Assembly: GCA_002477475.1 (NCBI GenBank)
Contig: DLPX01000015.1
Coordinates: forward strand, 7,934-20,854
Direction: 5' to 3'
Source: Proteobacteria bacterium UBA7447
Lineage (GTDB): Bacteria; Pseudomonadota; Gammaproteobacteria; Arenicellales; UBA868
DNA length: 12,921 nt
In this document: one piece after another, positions 6,862 through 12,921 of the stretch
Layout: each line of letters starts with the position of its first letter
How positions within the stretch are numbered: the first letter of the stretch is position 1
Program-made: the position numbers and the translations under genes
The notes under the pieces: generated by a model
The model's database searches: none
Told to the model about the DNA's origin: nothing
What the model saw: only the letters and a program-made list of their open reading frames with translations

Positions 6862-8316
6862 CTAGATTACGCTTTTTCTCTGACTGGCTGGCGGAATATT
6901 CATCTGCTCGCGGTATTTGGCCACGGTGCGCCGGGCGATCGAGATTCCTTCTTTCTCGAGTTGCGCCACCAGTCGACTGTCGCTGATCGGCTTCAACGGG
7001 GGCTCGGATTCTATCATTTTGCGGATTTTTGCCTGCGCTGCCCGGGAAGAGGTCTGGGATCCCGAGGCGGTAGCCAGGCCGGTTGAGAAGAAATGCTTCA
7101 GCGGAAACAATCCGTGCGGCGTGAGCAGGTATTTCTGGTCCACGGCGCGCGACACGGTGGATTCGTGGATGTCAAGCGCTTGCGCGATGTCCTTGAGGGT
7201 CAACGGCACCAGCGCCTTGTCTCCTTCGTCCATAAAGCCCCTTTGTACCGAGACGATCTGGGCCGCAACGCTGAGAATGGTCTGATCCCTTTGCTGGAGA
7301 CTTCGGATGAACCACTGTGCCTCGCGCAGGTGCTCCTTGAGGTATTTTCGGGTTGCCTGATCATCACCATCGAGATACGGCTGGTAGTCATCACTGATGC
7401 GGATACCCCGAGCACTTTCATGCTCGAGCTTGACTGTCCAGGCATCGTCTTGTCGATGGACCAGGACATCAGGTGTCACCGCCAGGGCCAAGGGGGCAGC
7501 AAGGCGCTCACCAGGTTTGGGATCCAGTGACTGGATGATTTCAAGCAGTTTAGCCAAGGCAGGAGTATCGATATCGAGCACGCCAGCAAGCGCCTCATAG
7601 CGATGCGAACCCAGCAGGGCGAGATGCTTGTGAATAACTTCTTGTGCCTTTTGTAGATCCGGGGTGTCATCGGGCAGGGCATTAAGTTGCAGCGTCAGGC
7701 ATTCGGCCAAATCTCTCGCGCCAATGCCCGGGTCGGAAAGGCTCTGTACGAGATGAAGCATCGAGTCAATTTCATCGTCTTCGGCTTCAATCTCAGGCTG
7801 CAGGACCTGTCTGACTTCATCATAGGTGGCTGTGAGATAGCCTCTTCCATCAAGACAGCCGATGAGTGCTTGCGCAATGCGTTGATCTGAGTCGCTCAGT
7901 CTGTGCAGGGAAAGTCCTTCAAGCAGCAGACCGGACAGACTATCCTGCCTGCTTTCCCAGAGAGGCTCATGATCATAGGGCGCGTCATCTGTTGGGCGGC
8001 CAGTCGAGGATAAGGATCCCAAGTGCTCCCAGTGCCGATCGGCGGCGGGTGTATCACGCCACTCGTCCTCTGAAAACGTCTCGTCCCTTTGTTGAGGTTC
8101 GGTCAGCGCGTCGGCGAGAGGCCCAAGGTCAGCGTCTGATGACATGTCGGGCAGGGCATCGGACTCCCCTTCCTCCAGCAGGGGGTTTGACTCCAGGGCA
8201 GAGGTGATCTCTTGTCGAATTTCCTCACGGGACAACTGCAGCAGACGAATCGATTGCTGTAGTTGTGTACTGAGTTGCAGGCGTTGACCCTGCTGGAGAT
8301 GAAGCGCCTGTTTCAA
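6862..8316 (-). CDS. rpoN: RNA polymerase sigma-54 factor RpoN
   Basis: A protein of 484 residues, full length. Region I is glutamine-rich (LQQGQRLQLSTQLQQSIRLLQLS, about 8-30) and is the part contacted by enhancer-binding activator ATPases. It is followed by an acidic region II (about 48-100, rich in Asp and Glu), the core-binding domain and a helix-turn-helix (DIAQALDIHESTVSRAV). The RpoN box ARRTVAKYRE at 461-470, which reads the -24 promoter element, is intact near the C-terminus. The start that matches other RpoN proteins (MKQALHLQ) is a TTG at 8316-8314 with only a weak GGGAC upstream, an unusual start for a sigma factor and possibly one that keeps its level low. It begins 20 nt after the lptB stop and is followed by ptsN after 2 nt. 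No clear -24/-12 promoter was found in the window. Confidence 0.97.
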   Translation of the reverse strand: MKQALHLQQGQRLQLSTQLQQSIRLLQLSREEIRQEITSALESNPLLEEGESDALPDMSSDADLGPLADALTEPQQRDETFSEDEWRDTPAADRHWEHLGSLSSTGRPTDDAPYDHEPLWESRQDSLSGLLLEGLSLHRLSDSDQRIAQALIGCLDGRGYLTATYDEVRQVLQPEIEAEDDEIDSMLHLVQSLSDPGIGARDLAECLTLQLNALPDDTPDLQKAQEVIHKHLALLGSHRYEALAGVLDIDTPALAKLLEIIQSLDPKPGERLAAPLALAVTPDVLVHRQDDAWTVKLEHESARGIRISDDYQPYLDGDDQATRKYLKEHLREAQWFIRSLQQRDQTILSVAAQIVSVQRGFMDEGDKALVPLTLKDIAQALDIHESTVSRAVDQKYLLTPHGLFPLKHFFSTGLATASGSQTSSRAAQAKIRKMIESEPPLKPISDSRLVAQLEKEGISIARRTVAKYREQMNIPPASQRKSVI

Positions 8317-8336
8317 CTTGGGTCCCGCGCAATAGA

Positions 8337-9062
8337 TTAAAGTCGGAAACCGGTGCCAAGATAGACCGACCGCACCTCGTCATGGGCGAGGATGTGCTCC
8401 GCACTGCCTTCCGTCAGCACCTTGCCTTGGGTCAGGATATATGCGCGATCGCAGATGCCCAGCGTCTCACGCACATTGTGATCGGTAATCAGCACCCCGA
8501 TCTGCATATCCTTGAGATCCTGAATCAGTTTCTGAATGTCAATGATCGAGATGGGATCAATGCCGGCAAAAGGTTCATCCAACAGCATGAAGGAGGGTTG
8601 CAATGAAATTGCCCTGGCAATCTCAACCCGTCGCCGCTCGCCTCCCGACAGGCTGTAGCCATAGTCAGAGGCCTTATGCGTGATACCGAATTTTTCCAGC
8701 ATCTCATCAACACGCTGCTGTCGGGCATCACGATCAAGTTCGGGGACCGCTTCGAGCACCGCTAGCAGGTTATCCCGTACGGTCAGGCGCCGGAAGATGG
8801 AGGGCTCTTGCGGCAGGTATCCGATCCCTTTGCGAGCCCGATGATGCATAGCAAGCCCGCTGATGTCTTCATCATCGAGCAGGATGGCGCCCTGGTCGCG
8901 TCGGACGAGGCCGCAGATCATATAGAAGCAGGTGGTTTTTCCAGCGCCGTTTGGACCGAGCAGGCCAACGACTTCTCCGCCGCTGACACTGATATCGACA
9001 TCATCGACAACCGTCGTTCGGCCAAACTGCTTGACCAGGCCTTGGGTGGTAAGTGAACTCAT
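8337..9062 (-). CDS. lptB: LptB, ATPase of the LptB2FGC lipopolysaccharide extractor
   Basis: A protein of 241 residues, standard for LptB. It hydrolyses ATP on the cytoplasmic face to pull lipopolysaccharide out of the inner membrane together with LptF and LptG, which are not in this window. All ABC motifs are intact: Walker A GPNGAGKTT (36-44), Q-loop YLPQEPSIF (Gln85), signature LSGGERRR (138-145), Walker B FMLLDE (catalytic Glu163) and the switch His195 in LITDHNVRETL. The segment EPFAGIDPIS and the end VYLGTGFRL are typical of LptB rather than other ABC ATPases. The ATG at 9062 lies 39 nt after the lptA stop, with a modest GGATCTGGATCC stretch directly upstream. Confidence 0.97.
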   Translation of the reverse strand: MSSLTTQGLVKQFGRTTVVDDVDISVSGGEVVGLLGPNGAGKTTCFYMICGLVRRDQGAILLDDEDISGLAMHHRARKGIGYLPQEPSIFRRLTVRDNLLAVLEAVPELDRDARQQRVDEMLEKFGITHKASDYGYSLSGGERRRVEIARAISLQPSFMLLDEPFAGIDPISIIDIQKLIQDLKDMQIGVLITDHNVRETLGICDRAYILTQGKVLTEGSAEHILAHDEVRSVYLGTGFRL

Positions 9063-9101
9063 GGATCCAGATCCCGTCGCAACGGCGTTGGGAGGGGTTG
9101 C

Positions 9102-10154
9102 TTAACCTTCTGCCGCTTTGGAGGAAGATTCGCGCCAGTCGCGCTCCCAGGTGCTCGGATTCTCTGAAGCTTCAATTCGAGGCGAGGGAATCCATACCTT
9201 GAGATCAGCCGATGCCTCTATTTCTTTCCATTTTCCTTTCACAGAAAGAACCCGCACCCGTTGGCCTTTGGCGGCCTCGCCCAGGACGACAGACGAGGGA
9301 CCGGTGGAAGGGATGGATCGCAGCCTGACCGCCGAGCCTGTCACGGTAGCGATGCCGGAGTCGGCTGATACAAACTTGCCGTAGATCCAGACGCGTACAC
9401 TGTGAGGCGTATTCACCTGTGCCCAGCCGTCTTCCATGCGCAGTACTCTCACGGGTAATCCGCTCGGCAAAGTACCAAGTGATGCGCCAGTCACACTTTG
9501 GGTGGCGAATACCGGAGCGCCCGTCTCGCCCACGTAGGCCTGCTCGGATTTTGAAGGTGCCGAACGGGTTGCCGCCGGTGTACCCGTTCCGGCGCTCTCA
9601 TCGCCCAGCGCATCGGGCTGGAGGACCATTCGCGGGCGTTCCCCGTCCTGAGTGGGCAGCGCAGTATCGGTATCTTCACCCACCCGCGTGGTGCGAGTCG
9701 GCGAGGCATCTCCCCCGCGCACGATCATCCGGTCGCGCGCCATGTCGTAGACAATCCGCTCACCCTCTATTGCGTCACGGTCCTGCCGGAGTCGGGCATC
9801 GCCAATAAAGGTGACAATGTTCTGCATCTCGTCGAGTTCAATTCGACGGCCGGTCCCGATGACATCGTGGTCTTTTCCGTCCGGCCGCTGTCGGAAGACG
9901 GCCGGATTACCGGTAGCAATACCGTGATCCAGTTGTTCACCCTTGTAGATCAGTTCGATCTGATCGGCAATGATGCGTATGGTCCCTTGGCGCACTGATA
10001 CGTTGCCCCGGTAGATGCGGGTACCACTGGAGAAGTCCATCTCCACTTCGTCAGCTTCGACGAGTACGCTCTGGTTGCGATCTGACTCGAGCGCGACAGC
10101 GTTTTGAGCAAACAGAAATAAGAGTGAGAAGGCGGCGAGGAGTTTTCGGATCAT
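9102..10154 (-). CDS. lptA: LptA periplasmic LPS bridge protein with C-terminal tandem SH3-like extension
   Basis: A protein of 350 residues, about twice the usual LptA (about 185). A signal peptide (about 1-21, ending AQNAVA before LES) sends it to the periplasm. Residues about 23-147 form the LptA/OstA beta-jellyroll: LVEADEVEMDFSSGTRIYRG, IIADQIELIY, ATGNPAVFRQ, IELDEMQNIVTFIGDA, IEGERIVYDM. This fold polymerises or bridges LptC to LptD to carry lipopolysaccharide. A Pro/Thr/Ser/Asp-rich linker (about 148-205) leads to two similar repeats (about 207-265 and 268-328), each with VRVL...W...VWI spacing (Trp244 with VWIYGKFV; Trp309 with VWIPSPRI), which resemble bacterial SH3 domains. Such domains often bind peptidoglycan or peptides; their role here is unknown. 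The frame is continuous, so this is a real fusion and not a frameshift artefact. The ATG at 10154 has no clear ribosome site and lies 37 nt after the lptC stop. Confidence 0.93.
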   Translation of the reverse strand: MIRKLLAAFSLLFLFAQNAVALESDRNQSVLVEADEVEMDFSSGTRIYRGNVSVRQGTIRIIADQIELIYKGEQLDHGIATGNPAVFRQRPDGKDHDVIGTGRRIELDEMQNIVTFIGDARLRQDRDAIEGERIVYDMARDRMIVRGGDASPTRTTRVGEDTDTALPTQDGERPRMVLQPDALGDESAGTGTPAATRSAPSKSEQAYVGETGAPVFATQSVTGASLGTLPSGLPVRVLRMEDGWAQVNTPHSVRVWIYGKFVSADSGIATVTGSAVRLRSIPSTGPSSVVLGEAAKGQRVRVLSVKGKWKEIEASADLKVWIPSPRIEASENPSTWERDWRESSSKAAEG

Positions 10155-10191
10155 GACCGAATTTTAGCAAACCGGGCCTGCCTGCCCGGAC

Positions 10192-10632
10192 CTAGCTGCC
10201 CCGATCCAATCGGACACTGAGACGCTGGGTGCGGGTGACGCTACCGGGATCTGCATCAGTTCGAAATTGGGTGACTTCGACGTTACCCGACAGCAGAACC
10301 TCAGACCCGTCACCGGACATCCAACCGGATTCACTGGTGGTCTGTCGTGCCGGCTTGCCCTCCTGATACTGCACGAGATGTGGTTTATCAAGGAGAGCGG
10401 TATTGTCGATGGGAAAGTGCGCCAGACGTTCCGCTTTGAGAACATAGATGACTCCGGCTTCATCCCGACCGGTCGCGGTGAAATTCTGGATGTAATAGTC
10501 GGGCTCATTGGTTAGCGGTGCCGCAACTTTGTTCTCGGCAGGTTCCAGCAGGTTGACCTGCATCCAGATGCCGAGGCCTGCCATGGCGCCAAGCACGCCG
10601 ACCAGGACCAGCCTTTCGAGTTGCGCCCGCAC
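10192..10632 (-). CDS. lptC: LptC, inner-membrane LPS transport protein, short at the C-terminus
   Basis: A protein of 146 residues against about 190 in E. coli. One N-terminal membrane anchor (about 8-24, LVLVGVLGAMAGLGIWM) is followed by a periplasmic jellyroll: PDYYIQNFTATGRDEAG, VLKAERLAHFP, LDKPHLVQYQEG, GWMSGDGSEVLLSGNVEVTQF. These match LptC segment for segment up to the 'TRTQRLSVR' strand. Then TAG ends the protein, so the last strands, which in E. coli follow 'TSEDLVTLYG' and help contact LptA, are absent. Only 37 nt separate this stop from lptA, too little for the missing part in any frame. It starts with GTG at 10632, 6 nt after the kdsD stop, with no strong ribosome site. LptC links the LptBFG extractor to LptA. 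Identity is firm from sequence and position; whether the short form is functional is open. Confidence 0.88.
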   Translation of the reverse strand: MRAQLERLVLVGVLGAMAGLGIWMQVNLLEPAENKVAAPLTNEPDYYIQNFTATGRDEAGVIYVLKAERLAHFPIDNTALLDKPHLVQYQEGKPARQTTSESGWMSGDGSEVLLSGNVEVTQFRTDADPGSVTRTQRLSVRLDRGS

Positions 10633-10638
10633 GAGGTT

Positions 10639-11610
10639 TCAGAAGACGCCGGCGCGTATCAGGTCCAGCGCGTTCAGCGCCCCAACGGGGCGCCCGCCCC
10701 CATCCACGGCAAACAAGCCGTTAATGGAGTGTCGCTGCATCATCTCTACAGCTTCTGCAGCGAGGGTATCGGGCGCGATAGTGCGGGGTGAGCGAACCAT
10801 AACGTTATCGATGCGGCAGGCATTGATATCGGTACCCTGGTTGAGCGTGCGGCGTAAGTCACCATCGGTATAGATCCCAACCAACAGTCCCTCGTTATCC
10901 ACGACGCCCACCATGCCGAGATGCTTGGCCGACATCTCTCCCAGCGCGTCCGTGAGTGATGCCTCGGGCGAGACGAGCGGCAAAGTTTCGCCGGTATGCA
11001 TCAGGTCTTTAACATGTACCAGCAGGCGTCGGCCGAGTGCGCCGCCGGGGTGAGAGCGCGCGAAGTCCTCGGCGCCGAAGTTGCGCGCCTTGAGTACGGC
11101 GATGGCCAGGGCGTCGCCCATCGCTAATGTGGCAGTCGTGCTGGCGGTCGGCGCGAGATTGTGGGGGCAGGCTTCGCGCTCAACACCGACATCAAGACTG
11201 ATATCTGCTACCCCTGCGATCGATGATCCATCGTCGCCCGTGAGCGCCAAAAGCGTGTTTCCCATCCGCTTGATAATCGGCAGGATGGTGAGGATTTCCG
11301 GTGTCTCGCCGGAATTGGAGATCGCCAGAACCAGGTCCCCCGGGGTAATCATGCCGAGATCTCCATGACTGGCTTCACCAGGGTGTACAAAAAAGGCCGG
11401 CGTGCCGGTGCTGGCCAGGGTCGCTGCGATTTTGCTGCCAATGTGTCCCGATTTTCCCATCCCGGTGACGATCACGCGTCCAGTGCACGCCATCAGAGCC
11501 TCGCAGGCCTGAACAAACCGCTGGTCAAGGCGTGCGCCCAGTGTTGAAAGCGCTTCACCTTCGCAGGCGATAACGGCTCGCGCGTCGACCAAAAAGGCAG
11601 ATTCCGTCAT
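10639..11610 (-). CDS. kdsD: KdsD, D-arabinose 5-phosphate isomerase (SIS plus two CBS domains)
   Basis: A protein of 323 residues (E. coli KdsD 328). It converts ribulose 5-phosphate to arabinose 5-phosphate, the first committed step to Kdo, the sugar joining lipid A to the rest of lipopolysaccharide. The SIS domain (about 40-175) has IVTGMGKSGHIGSKIAATLAS with Lys53, HPGEASHGDLGM and AISNSGETPEIL. The conserved SHPGGALGRRLL follows, with His187 at the position of a catalytic histidine. Two CBS domains (about 205-323) begin at VKDLMHTGETLPLV and VMVRSPRTIAPD and are expected to sense nucleotides or sugar phosphates. It is the first gene of the leftward cluster, divergent from the DUF72-like gene. 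kdsC, usually next, is absent; lptC follows directly. Confidence 0.95.
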   Translation of the reverse strand: MTESAFLVDARAVIACEGEALSTLGARLDQRFVQACEALMACTGRVIVTGMGKSGHIGSKIAATLASTGTPAFFVHPGEASHGDLGMITPGDLVLAISNSGETPEILTILPIIKRMGNTLLALTGDDGSSIAGVADISLDVGVEREACPHNLAPTASTTATLAMGDALAIAVLKARNFGAEDFARSHPGGALGRRLLVHVKDLMHTGETLPLVSPEASLTDALGEMSAKHLGMVGVVDNEGLLVGIYTDGDLRRTLNQGTDINACRIDNVMVRSPRTIAPDTLAAEAVEMMQRHSINGLFAVDGGGRPVGALNALDLIRAGVF

Positions 11611-11711
11611 ATTGAAACCACGTTATGAATCTCAGGATCCGTGCACGGTTACTAGCACAATGCGGGTTATTCTAAAGGAAAGGCTTTTGTCGATACTGTC
11701 GGGTTCAGAGC
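11611..11711. other. Divergent intergenic region, expected to hold promoters for kdsD operon and the DUF72-like gene
   Basis: 101 nt between two divergent starts. It is visibly richer in A and T than the flanking genes (for example the stretch around 11664-11690). I found only fragmentary sigma-70-like hexamers on either strand (such as TATTCT and GATACT on the plus strand) without well-spaced partners, and no -24/-12 sigma-54 element. Promoters are expected from gene layout, not shown by sequence. Neither start has a strong ribosome site. Confidence 0.35.
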
Positions 11712-12365
11712 ATGCAACACCCGTTGAGAATTGGGACACGCGGCTGGCGCCACAAAGCATGGCAGGGGACTTTTTATGATGCCGACCTGCCGCAAGAGTG
11801 GCAGTTGTCCTGGTACGCAAACCATCTGCGCAGTGTTTGGGTGCCGGCTGACCGACTGCATACGATCAGCCTGGATGAGATCGCCGTTTGGATCGAGGAT
11901 ACGGATCCTGATTTTCGGTTTATTGTTGAGCTAGAGAGTGCCTCAGCATATCCCGAAACTGATCCAAAACAGTTGTCTAGGGTCAAGGCAATGGCAAAGG
12001 CTTTAGGCCACCAATTGGATGCGTTTGTGGTCGATGTAAAGACCGGTCCGATTGCTGAAAAGGGTTTTCTTGAGCAGATCAGGTCGGAGATATCGGGAGT
12101 CCCTGTGTGCCTGAGGGGGTGTCCGGCACAGGCATTGCCGGCCGGTTTTGGCGGGTGTTTTGATTCTTGTGAAGACGTCGCCTCTTCAGATAGCCCTTAC
12201 ACTATCGTCTGCCAAGCGGATGGGGACCTCATCGGAGTGCGTACGGTAATAGAAACCATGCAGCAATTGAATACGGATAGCGGTGCACTGATTTTTACTG
12301 ACCCTGAACGCGCTTTTGATCACGCTGTGAAAGCGCGCACGGTGGCGGATCTGCTGGACGCCTGA
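11712..12365 (+). CDS. Short, divergent DUF72 (YecE-like) family protein
   Basis: A protein of 217 residues; typical DUF72 proteins are about 240-300. The N-terminal segment IGTRGWRHKAWQGTFYDADLP, then W-x2-WYANHL, matches the family start 'IGTSGW....W.G.FYP..LP......YA..F..VE', and the family folds as a TIM-like barrel of unknown function. Several usual features are changed: the 'E-N-STFY' motif reads VWVPADRL. The middle part (FRFIVELE) keeps the 'F.f..K' strand only loosely. Residues 133-153 hold two CX3C motifs (Cys133/137 and Cys149/153), and Cys167 follows. The stop shares one base with the ATG of the exporter gene (TGATG), so the two are coupled. There is no signal peptide. I do not know its function. 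Family assignment is moderate because of the divergence. Confidence 0.7.
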   Translation: MQHPLRIGTRGWRHKAWQGTFYDADLPQEWQLSWYANHLRSVWVPADRLHTISLDEIAVWIEDTDPDFRFIVELESASAYPETDPKQLSRVKAMAKALGHQLDAFVVDVKTGPIAEKGFLEQIRSEISGVPVCLRGCPAQALPAGFGGCFDSCEDVASSDSPYTIVCQADGDLIGVRTVIETMQQLNTDSGALIFTDPERAFDHAVKARTVADLLDA

Positions 12366-12921
12366 TGAACTGGTTTTCCCGTCATTACAACCACTGGACT
12401 GTCCTGCGGCCCTGGCCGTTACTGATCGCTTTGTTGCTGGTGCTGATGGTGCTCGGCTGGCATGCGCGTGACTTCAGGCTGGACGCCTCTGCCGATTCTC
12501 TGCTGCTGGAGAATGACCATGACTACAAGGTCTTTCGGGACCTGTCGGAGCGCTATCAATCCAAGAGTTTTCTTGTGGTGGCGCTCGTGCCCGAGCAGGG
12601 GGTCTTTGCCACAAGCACGCTGAAGAGAGTGGATAAGCTCGTTCTTGATCTTGAAGAGGTTCCCGGGATCAGTTCAGTCGTCTCGTTGCTTGATGTGCCG
12701 CTGCTCGCGCAGGGAGAAGGATCGCTGACTGAGTTGGCGGGCAATTACCGGACGTTGAGAGACAGCGAAGTTGATCTTGACAAGGCGCGTGAGGAGCTGA
12801 CGACGAGCCCGGTGTTCTCCGAACTGATCGTGAGTGCCGACGGGAGAACCACGGCTCTGCAGCTTAATTTGGACGAAGCCCCGGAGTTTGAGGCTTTGCA
12901 GGGCGAGCGCCGCAGATTGTC
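12365..12921 (+). CDS. RND/MMPL-superfamily exporter, N-terminal part (runs off window)
   Basis: The frame is open for 185 codons to the window end. After a cytoplasmic start (MNWFSRHYNHWTVLRPW), one membrane segment (about 16-32, PLLIALLLVLMVLGW) leads into the first periplasmic region, with DFRLDASADSLLLENDHDYKVFRDLSERYQSKSFL-type sequence. This is the typical opening of the 'predicted exporter of the RND superfamily' group (COG1033), which often moves lipids, hopanoids or similar hydrophobic compounds. The later VPGISSVVSLLDVPLL segment also fits. The remaining membrane segments are outside the window, so substrate and subtype cannot be judged. The start is ATG overlapping the stop of the DUF72-like gene. 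Confidence 0.88.
   Translation, partial: MNWFSRHYNHWTVLRPWPLLIALLLVLMVLGWHARDFRLDASADSLLLENDHDYKVFRDLSERYQSKSFLVVALVPEQGVFATSTLKRVDKLVLDLEEVPGISSVVSLLDVPLLAQGEGSLTELAGNYRTLRDSEVDLDKAREELTTSPVFSELIVSADGRTTALQLNLDEAPEFEALQGERRRL

Noticed and set aside
10164..10508. Second minus-strand frame running across the lptC stop, considered as the missing LptC C-terminus after a frameshift
   Set aside because: It ends 10 nt before lptA with only about 9 codons beyond the lptC stop, and its sequence does not resemble LptC.

Overview
The window comes from a chromosome of a Gram-negative, sulfur-oxidising gammaproteobacterium. A Chromatiaceae or Ectothiorhodospiraceae-like relative fits best, but the genus cannot be read from the sequence. 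Two things support this. The left edge carries a dsrN-like amidotransferase followed by a cysteine-free IscA-like gene that matches dsrR, the pair found at the end of reverse-dsr sulfur-oxidation operons. The middle carries the classic proteobacterial kdsD-lptCAB-rpoN-ptsN-rapZ-HPr gene order.

Layout. Bases 1-1196 (+): the 3' part of dsrN, then dsrR. Bases 1319-3069 (+): a NarX/NarL-type histidine kinase and response regulator, overlapping by an ATGA, with almost no periplasmic sensor region in the kinase. Bases 11610-3089 (-): a long, tightly packed run of ten genes in the order kdsD, lptC, lptA, lptB, rpoN, ptsN, rapZ, ptsH (HPr), enzyme I, and a small LexA/S24-like protein. Bases 11712-12921 (+): divergent from kdsD, a short DUF72-like protein overlapping the start of an RND/MMPL-type exporter that runs off the window.

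How the genes work together. KdsD makes the Kdo precursor. LptC, LptA and LptB belong to the machine that moves lipopolysaccharide to the outer membrane. RpoN is sigma-54. PtsN, HPr and enzyme I form a phosphorelay with no sugar permease in sight, so it is probably regulatory (PTS-Ntr-like), and RapZ is the nucleotide-binding adapter usually encoded with it. The dsr genes serve sulfite reductase run in the oxidative direction. The two-component pair next to them has no proven target; its position makes sulfur metabolism a reasonable guess.

Departures from the usual arrangement. LptA has a long C-terminal extension with two SH3-like repeats. LptC stops about 45 residues short. kdsC and hpf are missing from their usual places. 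The S24-like protein keeps the catalytic serine but has arginine where the catalytic lysine should be. No RNA gene, CRISPR array, insertion sequence or phage gene was seen, and no stretch over 300 bases lacks a gene.
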